A stretch of 64,000 nucleotides of DNA from UBA6522 sp965221035 (GTDB taxonomy: Bacteria; Pseudomonadota; Gammaproteobacteria; Steroidobacterales; Rariloculaceae): contig OZ244860.1 in assembly GCA_965221035.1 (NCBI GenBank), forward strand, positions 2,170,001 to 2,234,000. Direction: 5' to 3'. Under the pieces are notes generated by a model, which had not been told where the DNA came from, searched no databases, and worked only from the letters and a program-made list of their open reading frames with translations. The position numbers and the translations under genes are program-made. This document shows positions 45,681-54,797 of this stretch, piece after piece. Numbering within the stretch: the stretch's first letter is position 1; every line of letters begins with the position of its first letter.

Positions 45681-47348
45681 TCAGCGATACAGCGGAAGCA
45701 GTTCGCGATCACCCGTTTTCGCGGCGCGGGGCCGTGTCACGGCATCCGCCTGGGCCAGCGCATCCTTGAGCGCGTCGCCGTTCCAGGGGGGCGATGCCGG
45801 CCCGTAGAGGCTTCGTTCCAGTTCGCCGATTGCCGTGGCCAAATCGGCGGGCAGCCTCGCGGCCAGCCGTCCGAGACTCCCCGGTCGCTCGCCGAATCGC
45901 GCCGCTCCCCAGTCGAGCAACAACCGGCGGGCCCGCCGGGCGTCATGGGCCCCGCAAACCGCCCGCAGTTCGCGAAGCAGGCGCCGGTCGGAAACGCGCA
46001 GAGGGGGAGTGATTTCAGCGCTTTCGCGGGGCGCGTCGTCACGTCTGGCGCGGCCTCTCCGCCACCAGACCGCCAGCGTCAGCGCCCACCCGGCGAGCAG
46101 CGCGGCGCTGATACCCTGCCAGAGTCGATGACCCGTGTCCACGGCCTGGGTGGGAGCCGCCACAGGCGCCGGTGGCGGCAACACATCGGCGCCGGTCTCC
46201 CGGCTTGGCAGGACCGAAACTTCCCTCGGCTGGATTCGCGCTACCTCCCACTGGCGGGTTTCCACGTTGAACCATGGCATCTCGACCGCGGGTATGATCA
46301 GCGCCCCGGGGGATTGTGCGATCACGGCGAATCGCTCGGTACGTACGGCGCGCGTGCCCTCGTCACCGCTCTCGCGCGACAGTTCGGGCTGGTCGGCGTA
46401 CTGGTTGAGGGAGTCGGTTTCGAAGATCGACAAGTCCGGAATCTGTGTTTCCAACACGCCCTCCGCCTCGACCGTCAAGGTCCGCGTCTGCGGGATCCCG
46501 GCCGTGAATTCCTCCGGATCGCCGCTCCACCGCTGATCGATAGTCACCCCGCGCGCCGGCAGCCACGCCGCCGCCGCGAGCTCCGGTGGCGGAGCGACCG
46601 CCGGCAGCACCGAGAGGCTGACCGGTTCGGACCGGAATCGCTGCAGGCTGGAGAATCCGGACGCGGTGATCACTACCGCCTCGAACACCATCGGCTCGAT
46701 GGTCAATTCGCCCGCCACCTGGGGAAACACGGCGTAACGCCGTTCCAGGACGATGAAGGTCCGGTCGTCGCGCACGGTCTGGTATTCGCGGTCTTCTCCC
46801 AGCGGCACGACGATGGACTCGCCGCCGGAGACATCGGGCGGCGACAGGCTCGAACGCCCCGTGCTCACGGCGCGATACAGCCGCTGCGTATAGATGACCT
46901 GTGACTGGACGAAGGCGGTGGCCGGGGAGATCTCCACCTCCAGAAAGATATCTCCGGGGACATCTCCCGCGAGCGCGGGAAGGACCTGCAGGTCCACCGG
47001 ATTGGAGAGCGCGCCGGCCACTTCCACCGGCGGGAGCGTGAAGGAACCCGCTCCCGTGGGCATCAACTGATACCGCCATTCGGTGATTTGCGATGTCCGG
47101 CCGCCCAGCATCTGGATACTGGTGTTGCGGCTTCGCTGCAGGACCTCGAAGTCGGCCGTCAGCATCGAAATGTCCGGCTCGTCCCGGACCTGGCCCTGCA
47201 CGGACAGTACGTACGTGAACGACTCGTTCTCCCGGATGGTGGTTCTGTCCACGGCGGCGCGCAAGACCACATCCTGAGCCCACACCGCGCCTGCGACTGC
47301 CAGAAACAACAGCGTCGCCGGCATACGCGCACGGTGAATCGCTACCAT
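45681..47348 (-). CDS. BatD-like membrane protein
   Basis: A 555-residue protein from ATG 47348. A signal peptide (LLFLAVAGAVWAQDV) leads into a long extracytoplasmic beta-rich region with RTTIRENESFTYVLSVQG and WRYQLMPTGAGSFTLPPVEV, both BatD signatures. A membrane segment (LWQGISAALLAGWALTLAVW) follows near residue 420, and then a cytoplasmic tail of about 110 residues. It is the last gene of the MoxR/Bat operon and overlaps the preceding VWA-TPR gene by 7 bases. In other bacteria the Bat genes affect stress tolerance and envelope integrity; the precise role is unclear. Confidence 0.85.
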   Translation of the reverse strand: MVAIHRARMPATLLFLAVAGAVWAQDVVLRAAVDRTTIRENESFTYVLSVQGQVRDEPDISMLTADFEVLQRSRNTSIQMLGGRTSQITEWRYQLMPTGAGSFTLPPVEVAGALSNPVDLQVLPALAGDVPGDIFLEVEISPATAFVQSQVIYTQRLYRAVSTGRSSLSPPDVSGGESIVVPLGEDREYQTVRDDRTFIVLERRYAVFPQVAGELTIEPMVFEAVVITASGFSSLQRFRSEPVSLSVLPAVAPPPELAAAAWLPARGVTIDQRWSGDPEEFTAGIPQTRTLTVEAEGVLETQIPDLSIFETDSLNQYADQPELSRESGDEGTRAVRTERFAVIAQSPGALIIPAVEMPWFNVETRQWEVARIQPREVSVLPSRETGADVLPPPAPVAAPTQAVDTGHRLWQGISAALLAGWALTLAVWWRRGRARRDDAPRESAEITPPLRVSDRRLLRELRAVCGAHDARRARRLLLDWGAARFGERPGSLGRLAARLPADLATAIGELERSLYGPASPPWNGDALKDALAQADAVTRPRAAKTGDRELLPLYR

Positions 47349-49102
47349 GGCTGTTCCTCGTCGCCGGGCCAGACGTAGTTGCCGTCCTGGTCGATCCCGA
47401 GACGCTGATACTGATACAGGAACTTGCGCCGCAGCAGCCCGCCCGGGTCCTCGGGTATCCGCCGCAGCCACTGCTCCGCTGCCTGTTCCGAAGCCCACTC
47501 CTCCAGATCGTCCGGGGTCGGTACCGGATCCCCTTCCGGAGGTGCCTCCTGGGCCTGTTCGGGCACGGTCGGCTGTTGCGCCGGTTGCTCGTCCTCTTCG
47601 GGTCCCTGGCCGCTCTGCGGCTCGGACTCCTCCCCGGAAGGGGTATCCGCCGGATCGCCCCCCTGGTCTTGTTCCGGCTGCCGGGAATCGTCGCCTTCGT
47701 CGGGATCGCCCTGGCCGCCGCTGTCGGACTGCGGCTGTTGCGGTGGCTGCTGCATGAGCAGTTCGCGGTTGAAGAGCGCATCCTCGTGCTCCGGGTCGAT
47801 TTCCAGCGCCCGGTCATAGGATTCGATTGCCTCGGCGAACGCGCCCGCCCGCGCCAACGCGTTGCCCCGGTTGTAGTGGCCATCCGCGGTCCCCGCACCT
47901 TCCAGCGTCTGGGCGCTGGACTCGAACTGACCGGCACGATATTGCGCGGCCGCGCGCCAGTCGGGATCCCGGAACAGTTCGCCGGCGCGCCCGTGGTCGG
48001 CCGCCTCAAAGGCCGCCTGCCCCTGCTGGTCGGGCCGCAGCCACAGGTCCGCCCAGGTCAATGCCTCCGCACGGGGAGCCGGCAGCAGGAACGCGGCCGC
48101 GCACATCGCGACCCAGCCGCGCCTGAAGGACAACGCCAGCAACGGCAGCAGCAGGAGCGCCAGCCAGATGCCCTGGTCCCTCCATACCTCGGTGCGCAAT
48201 TCGTCGCCTTCGCCGGACAGCGTTGCGGCGCCGTCGGGAGCGGTGGAGAGCAGCCGGTCCAGGTCGCGGTCATCCGGAGTCAGGCCGGTGAACCGACCGC
48301 CGCCGGCATCGGCCAGGCGCTGCATTGCCGAAAGATTGACGCGATTGACCACCACCTGCCCTGCGCCATCGGTGAGGAAGCCTCCTCCGGCCTGGGGTAT
48401 AGGCCCCCCCTCGGCCGTTCCAACGGCCATGACGTGCAGGGTGATGTCCTCGCCGCGCAGCTCGCGGGCCAGTTCCATGGCGTTGGGAGAAACTCCGGAA
48501 TCGCTGACCAGGAGAATATCTCCGCTACCACCCGCCGCCTGGCGCAGCAGTTGGGCGGCGCGTTCGATGCCCGATTCGGGATAGCTTCCCCTGCTCGGCA
48601 TGATGTCGCTGGAAAGACTCGACACCAACGCGGCGATGGTCCGCGTGTCCGTGGTCAGCGGCGCCACCGTGAACGCATGGGCCGAGAACACCACCAGTGC
48701 AGTCTGACCGCTATCGCGCCGCTGAAGCAATGACAGCAATTTCAGCTTGGCCCGCTCGAGCCGGCTCGGTTGCACGTCGCCGGCGTCCATGGACCGGGAC
48801 AGGTCCAGAACGACCACGAGGGCTTCGGACGAACGCGCGGTGGGCACCGGCACCCGCTCCCAGGTGGGGCCGGCAAGCGCGAAGGCGGCCAGGGCGCAAG
48901 CCGCCACCGCGCCCAGGAACAGCCGGCGATGTCCGCGAAGTGCATTGCCGGCGGTGGTCAGTACAAGCGGTTGCAGCGCCTCGTCGACCCATGCGGGCCA
49001 ACGCCCGGCGGTGGCGCCGCCGCGCGTGAGGCGCCAGACGAGCCAGAGGCCGACCGGCAGCAGCAGCAGCCAGAGCGGTCGCAGGAAATGGAAATCAGCC
49101 AT
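47342..49102 (-). CDS. BatB-BatC fusion: VWA domain plus TPR membrane protein
   Basis: A 586-residue protein joining what are often two genes. The first 330 residues have membrane helices (LWLLLLPVGLWLVWRL) flanking a von Willebrand A domain with the metal-binding DLSRSMDAGDVQPSRLERAK (MIDAS motif DxSxS), as in BatB. The second half has TPR repeats (GHYNRGNALARAGAFAEAIE) and then a very Gln/Pro/Glu-rich low-complexity linker (residues about 455-530), as in BatC. It overlaps the VWA gene upstream by 8 bases and BatD by 7. Confidence 0.88.
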   Translation of the reverse strand: MADFHFLRPLWLLLLPVGLWLVWRLTRGGATAGRWPAWVDEALQPLVLTTAGNALRGHRRLFLGAVAACALAAFALAGPTWERVPVPTARSSEALVVVLDLSRSMDAGDVQPSRLERAKLKLLSLLQRRDSGQTALVVFSAHAFTVAPLTTDTRTIAALVSSLSSDIMPSRGSYPESGIERAAQLLRQAAGGSGDILLVSDSGVSPNAMELARELRGEDITLHVMAVGTAEGGPIPQAGGGFLTDGAGQVVVNRVNLSAMQRLADAGGGRFTGLTPDDRDLDRLLSTAPDGAATLSGEGDELRTEVWRDQGIWLALLLLPLLALSFRRGWVAMCAAAFLLPAPRAEALTWADLWLRPDQQGQAAFEAADHGRAGELFRDPDWRAAAQYRAGQFESSAQTLEGAGTADGHYNRGNALARAGAFAEAIESYDRALEIDPEHEDALFNRELLMQQPPQQPQSDSGGQGDPDEGDDSRQPEQDQGGDPADTPSGEESEPQSGQGPEEDEQPAQQPTVPEQAQEAPPEGDPVPTPDDLEEWASEQAAEQWLRRIPEDPGGLLRRKFLYQYQRLGIDQDGNYVWPGDEEQPW

Positions 49103-50111
49103 TGATCGCCTCCCGCACCCACGTCCTTCTGGACAGCGCCACCGCGCCCCAGAGCAGGCTCAATCCCAACGCCGCTCCCAACGGCCAGAAGAATCGTTCT
49201 TCGACGGGCCGGAACCCGGTCTCGTCGCTGGCAGCCGGTTCAAGCTCGTCCAGGAGCCTGTAGATCTGTTCGAATTCCTCGGTATTGCGGGCCCTGAAGT
49301 AACGACCGCCGGTCCCTGCGGCGATGCTGGTCAGGGTTTCCTCGTCCAGGTCGGCGGAAGGGTTGATCTGGCGGACTCCGAACAATGAACGCACCATCAG
49401 CGCGTCGGCGCCGATGCCGATGGCGTAGATCACCATGCCCCGTTCGCGGGCGAGATCCGCCGCCTTGAGCGGGTCCACCGCGCCGGCGGTGTTGGCCCCG
49501 TCGGTCAACATGATGAAGACGCGCCGGTTCTCCGCAACGCCCGCGTCGGTCAACGTCTTGATGCCGAGCCCGATCGCATCGCCGATGGCCGTCTCCTTGC
49601 CGGCGAGCCCGATCACCGCTTCGTCCAACAGGGTCTGCACGGTCGTGCGGTCAAAGGTCAGCGGCGCCTGGAGATAGGTTTCGCGACCGAACAGGATCAG
49701 GCCGATCCGGTCTCCCACCCTGCGGTCGATGAAGTCGCGGGCCACGGCCTTGGTGGCGGTGAGTCGGTCCACCCACTCGCCGTCGAGCTGAAAGTCCTGC
49801 TCCTCCATGCTGCCGGAAAGATCCACCGCCAGCAGGAGGTCGCGGCCCGTGGCGGGCAGCGTCGTCGCCTCGCCGACGTACAGGGGCCTCGCCGCCGCCA
49901 GCACCGCCAATGTCCAGATGCTCCACAGCAGAACCAACCGCCCGGTGTCCCCGGTCCCGACGCCGCCCGCATCCGCAAGCCCGCCAAATGCGTCCAGGTC
50001 GGGCACCTTGAGCGCGGCGTCACGGTCTACGGGATCGGGCGGGGACCAGCGACGCACCAGCCACGGTAGCGGCAGCGCCAGCAACATCCACCACCAGGCC
50101 AATTGCCACAT
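49095..50111 (-). CDS. BatA-like VWA-domain membrane protein
   Basis: A 338-residue protein. An N-terminal membrane segment (LAWWWMLLALPLPWLV) and another helix precede a von Willebrand A domain. Its MIDAS motif is LLLAVDLSGSMEEQDFQLDG, with the remaining metal ligands in LLDEAVIGLAGKETAIGDAI and RVFIMLTDGANT. A C-terminal membrane helix follows (PLGAALGLSLLWGAVAL). It is the BatA position of the operon, starting 3 bases after the DUF4381 gene ends. Confidence 0.9.
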   Translation of the reverse strand: MWQLAWWWMLLALPLPWLVRRWSPPDPVDRDAALKVPDLDAFGGLADAGGVGTGDTGRLVLLWSIWTLAVLAAARPLYVGEATTLPATGRDLLLAVDLSGSMEEQDFQLDGEWVDRLTATKAVARDFIDRRVGDRIGLILFGRETYLQAPLTFDRTTVQTLLDEAVIGLAGKETAIGDAIGLGIKTLTDAGVAENRRVFIMLTDGANTAGAVDPLKAADLARERGMVIYAIGIGADALMVRSLFGVRQINPSADLDEETLTSIAAGTGGRYFRARNTEEFEQIYRLLDELEPAASDETGFRPVEERFFWPLGAALGLSLLWGAVALSRRTWVREAING

Positions 50112-50114
50112 GTT

Positions 50115-50603
50115 CTATCTGCCGGTCTTCCGTGCATTGACCCAGGCCTGGCACAGCAGCCCAAGTTCAAGGCAACTTTCCTGGTCCAGGCGTCCCGCGC
50201 CGATGTAGGGTGCCGTCAACAGTCCCCTGCCGGCGCCCCGCGTGAAGGCTTCGCGCTCCCAGCGACTGTCCAGGTAGGCCAGCCACCGTTCGCCGGCCAG
50301 GCCGGCCACCCGTTCAGGGGCTTCGCTGGACGTCATGGCGAAACGCCTCAGCGTCGTGGAGAAGCGCTGCGCGCAAAGCGCCGGATCTGCGCCGGCACGC
50401 AAGGTGTCAAGCGTACCCTTCAATTCCAGCAAGGCAGCCCTTCGGCGCCACGCGGCACGATATCGCCAGACCCAGAGGAACGCCGCCACCAGCACGGCAC
50501 CGGCGAGGATCCACCAACCGATGGCGGGCGGCCACCACGCGACGGCGTCGGGGAGGTGGATATCCCGCAATGGAAGCTGACTGGGGTCTAGCGCCGGGTT
50601 CAT
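50115..50603 (-). CDS. DUF4381 membrane protein
   Basis: A 162-residue protein from ATG 50603 (MNPALDPSQLPLRDIHLPDA). The LPLRDIHLPD opening and a single membrane helix (IGWWILAGAVLVAAFLWVW), then an arginine-rich cytoplasmic region, are typical of DUF4381 proteins found in MoxR/Bat operons. The start overlaps the DUF58 stop by 4 bases. Its function is unknown. Confidence 0.85.
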   Translation of the reverse strand: MNPALDPSQLPLRDIHLPDAVAWWPPAIGWWILAGAVLVAAFLWVWRYRAAWRRRAALLELKGTLDTLRAGADPALCAQRFSTTLRRFAMTSSEAPERVAGLAGERWLAYLDSRWEREAFTRGAGRGLLTAPYIGAGRLDQESCLELGLLCQAWVNARKTGR

Positions 50604-51595
50604 CTGCCTGCAAAGTGCGCGCCCAGGACTTTTTGTGGATCCATGTCCGTTCCGCACTCCAGCAATTGGACTCCCGGCAGGCCCGATAGTTTCTTGAGCC
50701 TGGCCCGCCGGTCAAGGAAACGCGCCCGGTAGGCGTCGCGCTGCTCGGCCCCACGGGTGTCGATGGCCAGTGAACGACTCGCGGCCTGAACGCGGTAGCG
50801 CCCGGGAGGCGGCAGATCACGCTCCACCGGATCGAAGAAATGCACCAGGGAAACATCACTGTGGCGCGCCAACTGGCGAAGGTGGCGCTCGAACGACTCG
50901 TCGGGAGCGCGGAAATCGCTGAGCAGGAAGATCTGGCTACCCGGCCTCGCCACACGGGTCAGCCGCTGCAGCGAATGGGGCTGACCGATGGCCGCGGCGC
51001 GCTTTGGCGGATCCCAGAACGACGCATCGCTGATCACGCGCAACATGCGCAATGCCGCCCGGCGACCGAGGCGGGGCCTGAGTTCAACGTGATCCCGCTC
51101 GGAAAAGACCAACCCGCCCAGCCGGTCGCCATTGGCCACGGCGCTCCAGCCAACCATCGCCGCCGCCTGCGCAGCGCGCACGGCCTTGAAGGCGCCTCGG
51201 GTGGCGAAGAGCATGGGTCTGCGCAGGTCGAGCCAGACGATCACCGGGCGGTCGCGCTCTTCCCTGAACACCTTGGTATGTGGCTTCCCGGTCCTTGCAG
51301 TCACCTTCCAGTCCATGGTGCGAAGGTCGTCCCCGGGCTGGTACGGACGTGACTCGTCGAACTCGACACCGCGGCCCTTGAGCCGCGACAAGTGTCCGCC
51401 CGCGTCGATGGCCCGCACCCGCAGCGCACCTATCTTCAGGGATTCGCCCGCCACTTTCAGGCGAATCAGTTCGGCCAGTTCGATGCGGGCGGGGGAAGCC
51501 GTCGAACGCGCCGTACCGGGCGCGGCCGTCCAGGCATACTCGCGTCCGTCGCGCTGCGGCCTGGAGGTGAATCGCGCCGCACCGGCCGCACCCAT
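50600..51595 (-). CDS. DUF58-domain protein
   Basis: A 331-residue protein with the DUF58 signature RGVEFDESRPYQPGDDLRTM then DWKVTARTGKPHTKVFREER. These are the conserved blocks of the vWA-related domain found with MoxR ATPases. Its ATG overlaps the MoxR stop by one base. DUF58 proteins are thought to be the direct partners of the MoxR ATPase. Confidence 0.9.
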   Translation of the reverse strand: MGAAGAARFTSRPQRDGREYAWTAAPGTARSTASPARIELAELIRLKVAGESLKIGALRVRAIDAGGHLSRLKGRGVEFDESRPYQPGDDLRTMDWKVTARTGKPHTKVFREERDRPVIVWLDLRRPMLFATRGAFKAVRAAQAAAMVGWSAVANGDRLGGLVFSERDHVELRPRLGRRAALRMLRVISDASFWDPPKRAAAIGQPHSLQRLTRVARPGSQIFLLSDFRAPDESFERHLRQLARHSDVSLVHFFDPVERDLPPPGRYRVQAASRSLAIDTRGAEQRDAYRARFLDRRARLKKLSGLPGVQLLECGTDMDPQKVLGAHFAGR

Positions 51596-52569
51596 CAGGG
51601 CACCCCGATACGTGCCAACAACTCGTCCACGACCTCATCCGCGGTGCGACCCGCCGCCTCGGCCTCGAAACTCAACAGAATCCTGTGCCGCAACACGTCG
51701 TGGGCCATGGTCTGCACGTCCTCCGGTGTGACATAGTCGCGCCCCGCAAGCCAGGCGTGGGCCTTGGAACAGCGGTCCAGCGCGATACTCGCGCGGGGAC
51801 TCGCGCCGTACTGGAGCAGTCCGCGCAGATCGTCCCCGTAGTTTTCCGAACGCCTCGTGCCCAGCACCACCTGCACGATGTACTCCTCTAGCGGCTGGGA
51901 GAGGTGAATCTGCAGGACTTCCTGGCGGGCCGCCATCACGTCGGCCTGGGTCAACACCTGCGGGGGCTCGAACAGCTCGGCGTCGGCGGCCGCCCTGCCC
52001 GCCTCGCGACGATTGATTTCCAGGATCGAATGCTCACCCGCGGCATCGGGATAGTCCACCAGCACGTGCATGAGGAAGCGGTCCAGCTGCGCCTCGGGCA
52101 ATGGATACGTGCCCTCCTGCTCGATGGGATTCTGTGTGGCCATCACCATGAAGAGTTCGGGCAGCCGGTAGGTCACGGACCCCACCGTGATCTGCCGCTC
52201 GCCCATGGCTTCCAGCAGCGCCGCCTGGACCTTGGCCGGCGCGCGATTGACTTCGTCGGCAAGTATCAGGTTATGGAACAGGGGGCCTTCCCGGAAAACG
52301 AACGAGCCGTCCTGCGGCCGGTAAATCTCCGTACCCGTCAGGTCCGCGGGGAGCAGGTCAGGCGTGAACTGCAGGCGGTGAAAGTCTCCTTCGACGCTGT
52401 GACTCAAGACCTTGATGGCGCGCGTTTTCGCCAACCCGGGTGCACCCTCCACCAGCAGATGCCCGTCGCACAACAAGGCGACCAGCATGCGGTTGAGGAG
52501 TTCCCTCTGTCCGACCACGAGGCCGGAGAGGTGGCCCTCCAGGGTATTGAATCTTTCCTGCAGCGACAT
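51595..52569 (-). CDS. MoxR-family AAA+ ATPase
   Basis: A 324-residue AAA+ protein and first gene of the operon. Walker A is LLVEGAPGLAKTRAIKVLSH, Walker B NLILADEVNRAPAKVQAALL, and the family motifs FTPDLLPADLTGTEIYRP, MATQNPIEQEGTYPLPEAQL and DRFLMHVLVDYP are all present. MoxR ATPases act as chaperones that mature or insert metal centres into partner proteins. The order MoxR-DUF58-DUF4381-BatA-BatB/C-BatD, with overlapping ends, marks one operon of six genes. Confidence 0.95.
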   Translation of the reverse strand: MSLQERFNTLEGHLSGLVVGQRELLNRMLVALLCDGHLLVEGAPGLAKTRAIKVLSHSVEGDFHRLQFTPDLLPADLTGTEIYRPQDGSFVFREGPLFHNLILADEVNRAPAKVQAALLEAMGERQITVGSVTYRLPELFMVMATQNPIEQEGTYPLPEAQLDRFLMHVLVDYPDAAGEHSILEINRREAGRAAADAELFEPPQVLTQADVMAARQEVLQIHLSQPLEEYIVQVVLGTRRSENYGDDLRGLLQYGASPRASIALDRCSKAHAWLAGRDYVTPEDVQTMAHDVLRHRILLSFEAEAAGRTADEVVDELLARIGVP

Positions 52570-52653
52570 AGGTATAAAGCTTGTTCGGGGCGGGAAATCT
52601 TACCGTTCAGCGCCTTGCAGTCCAACTCCCGCGAGTCACTACCGCGAGTCGCG

Positions 52654-53031
52654 TCAAGGTCGATAACGCTTGAGCGAAATTCCGGGGAGCAACCGATAGT
52701 GGCGTACATTCGCCGTGATCAGCGTCATACCGAACTCGATGCAGGTCGCGGCAATCAGCGCGTCGGCCAATCGTAGTCCGTGGGTTAATGCGTGACCTTC
52801 GATGATGGCGATGGCCCGAAAACTGATGGATTCGGTTACCGGTTCGATCCCCCAACCATTCTCCCGGATCGTCTGCCGCAGGAGTCTGAGCTCGTTCTGG
52901 CTGCGCGCACCTTGAGCCAGTTCCATGTAGGTGACCGCCGACAGGCGGACGGATGCGCACTCGTCAAGCATTGTCCGTGCCGACTGCCTCCCGCGCAGAA
53001 ACCAGATCAGTATGTCCGTATCAGCGAACAT
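52654..53031 (-). CDS. PIN-domain toxin (VapC-like)
   Basis: A 125-residue protein from ATG 53031 (MFADTDILIWFLRGRQSART). The PIN-domain acidic residues are visible in ADTDILIWFL, SAVTYMELAQGA, LRLADALIAATC and TLITANVRHY. VapC toxins cleave specific RNAs and are blocked by a VapB antitoxin encoded just upstream. Only a 30-codon frame overlapping the start is found in that place, so the toxin may be an orphan or have an eroded antitoxin. Confidence 0.75.
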   Translation of the reverse strand: MFADTDILIWFLRGRQSARTMLDECASVRLSAVTYMELAQGARSQNELRLLRQTIRENGWGIEPVTESISFRAIAIIEGHALTHGLRLADALIAATCIEFGMTLITANVRHYRLLPGISLKRYRP

Positions 53032-53113
53032 GACGCGGTCTACGCAGATTTCGCACGTATTCGTCCACGTCACGCATGTCGTCACGCGTGTAATGGGCTA
53101 CGATGCGAGGCAA
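53021..53113 (-). CDS. Short frame upstream of the PIN toxin, possible antitoxin remnant
   Basis: A TTG-initiated frame of 30 codons (MPRIVAHYTRDDMRDVDEYV, then RNLRRPRHVR) overlaps the toxin start by 11 bases. A stop lies immediately upstream in the same frame. Its charged sequence resembles the C-terminal, toxin-binding segment of a VapB-type antitoxin, but the DNA-binding part is missing. It could be a remnant or a fortuitous frame; the evidence is only position and composition. Confidence 0.35.
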   Translation of the reverse strand: MPRIVAHYTRDDMRDVDEYVRNLRRPRHVR

Positions 53114-53207
53114 CTATGGGTTATCTGCGGCGCGGCCCTTCCGCCATTTCGCGCCCGATCAAGACAGATACCCATACCATCGATTCTTTTGACGGAGTGA
53201 TTACAAA

Positions 53208-54698
53208 GTGCCAAGTGGAAAACGAAAAGTTGAACTTCGCAGACATGTGCTGTGGACTCCCATCCTCGCGCTGGCGCTGTTGTCGGGTCGCGGTGCCATT
53301 GCACAGGCGCCTATCGACCCAAGCCCCGCGGATGCGGTCGAGTCCGTGCGCATCACGGCTTCGGGTCAGCGCTTCACGCCGCGACAGAGCGTCGCCCCCG
53401 GCGGCTCGCCCCGGCATACCGCCGACTACCAGGTCACGGTGACCTGGAATCCCGGCGGGTGGCTGGCCCGGGAAGAGTGGCGGCTGGATACCCTATATCC
53501 CCTCCAGACCAGCTTCGCCTACTCCATGACCTACGGCGGGTCGGCCGGTGTCAAGGACGGGCAAGACAACTTCCGTGCCGCCCTGGACGGTCCAACACCC
53601 CTGGCCGCGGCACGTATCGGCGCCAACTTCAAGGACCTGTGGCTTACCAATCCGCTCATCCTGGCCGCGCACTCCGAAGTGTCGCTGCCACCGGTGGAAT
53701 TCTTGAGCGGCAACCGCGCCCTGCAACGGGTCGCGCTGTCGGCCCACGGCACGCAGTGGTCCATGGTCGTCGATGCCGAGTCGGGACTGCCTGAGGCCGT
53801 TACCGTCATCGAACAGGACCCCACCAACGGTGAAGCCCCCAACCACGTGCTGTTTTCCGATTGGCGGGAGGTGTCGGGCGCGCCATTCCCGTTCCAGATC
53901 GAACAGTTTCTCAATGGCCGGTTGCTGCGCCGGGAGATTCGCTCGGCCATCGAGGTGAACCCCGCCGATGTGAACGGCGTGCTCGCGCTGCCCGACGGCA
54001 TCGAGGCGGAGGGGGATACCACGCAACGGGACTGGGGATGGGACATGTCGCATTTGCTGCTCGCACGGGCCGGCCTCGGAGGACCCGCGGACACCCCCCA
54101 AATCGAAAACGTCTCCTTCCATGAAGTCGGATCCGACATCTACCAGATCATCGGCGGCAGCCATCACGGGTTGGCCGTCGTCGGGCCGGACGGCATCGCG
54201 GTGGTCGACGCGCCCTGGTATCCGGAACGGTCGGAAACGTTGCTTGGGCAACTGGAGGAACGCTGGCCCGACCGCCCCGTACGCTATATCGTGATGACGC
54301 ACCACCACCTCGATCATTCCGGCGGCTTCCGGAGCTTCGTCGAAGCCGGCGCGACACTGGTTGCCCACCGCGACGCGGTCGCTTTCTACGAGGAGGCGCT
54401 GGCGCTTTCAGGAGTCCGCGGAATGCGTTTCATCGCGGTGGACGGACACGCGGATCTCCACGGCATCGGCCGCAACATCGGGGTATACGAGATTCCTAAC
54501 CCACATTCCGATGCCGCCGTGGCGGCCTATGTGCCCGACACCCGCTTGCTCTTCAACTCGGACCTCTTCTCCCCCGGCCGGGAGCTGCAGTTCCCGGTAT
54601 CCATGCAGGCCCTGTTTTCCGCCGTCCGCTACCACGGCCTGGACGTGGAACGACATGTCGGCTCGCACGGACTGGGCTACGGTTCGGAACCCGAATGA
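53208..54698 (+). CDS. Exported MBL-fold (metallo-beta-lactamase-like) hydrolase
   Basis: A 496-residue protein starting at GTG, with a signal peptide (LWTPILALALLSGRGAIAQA). The N-terminal 280 residues form a beta-rich region with no known motif. The C-terminal MBL domain has VMTHHHLDHSGGFRSFVEAG (HxHxDH-type metal site; HHHLDH here), then GATLVAHRDA, a histidine in NPHSDAAVAAYVPD and LLFNSDLFSP. It probably hydrolyses a substrate in the periplasm. Three consecutive plus-strand genes here encode exported proteins. Confidence 0.8.
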   Translation: MPSGKRKVELRRHVLWTPILALALLSGRGAIAQAPIDPSPADAVESVRITASGQRFTPRQSVAPGGSPRHTADYQVTVTWNPGGWLAREEWRLDTLYPLQTSFAYSMTYGGSAGVKDGQDNFRAALDGPTPLAAARIGANFKDLWLTNPLILAAHSEVSLPPVEFLSGNRALQRVALSAHGTQWSMVVDAESGLPEAVTVIEQDPTNGEAPNHVLFSDWREVSGAPFPFQIEQFLNGRLLRREIRSAIEVNPADVNGVLALPDGIEAEGDTTQRDWGWDMSHLLLARAGLGGPADTPQIENVSFHEVGSDIYQIIGGSHHGLAVVGPDGIAVVDAPWYPERSETLLGQLEERWPDRPVRYIVMTHHHLDHSGGFRSFVEAGATLVAHRDAVAFYEEALALSGVRGMRFIAVDGHADLHGIGRNIGVYEIPNPHSDAAVAAYVPDTRLLFNSDLFSPGRELQFPVSMQALFSAVRYHGLDVERHVGSHGLGYGSEPE

Positions 54699-54797
54699 TT
54701 GCACTTGGCGCCGCGTCGACCTGATAATGCCGACTCGGGTGGACGCGGTATTGGGTTGACGCGGCCCCAGCGCGCGAGACCTCGGAGAGCCTGTGTC

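Noticed and set aside
45681..47498. Longer N-terminus of the BatD-like gene reaching into the BatB-BatC gene
   Set aside because: The extension is shadow sequence; the signal peptide begins at ATG 47348.
54699..54797. Upstream extension of the DUF192 gene to base 54699
   Set aside because: The extra 33 residues are Arg/Pro-rich and would destroy the signal peptide; ATG 54798 is better.
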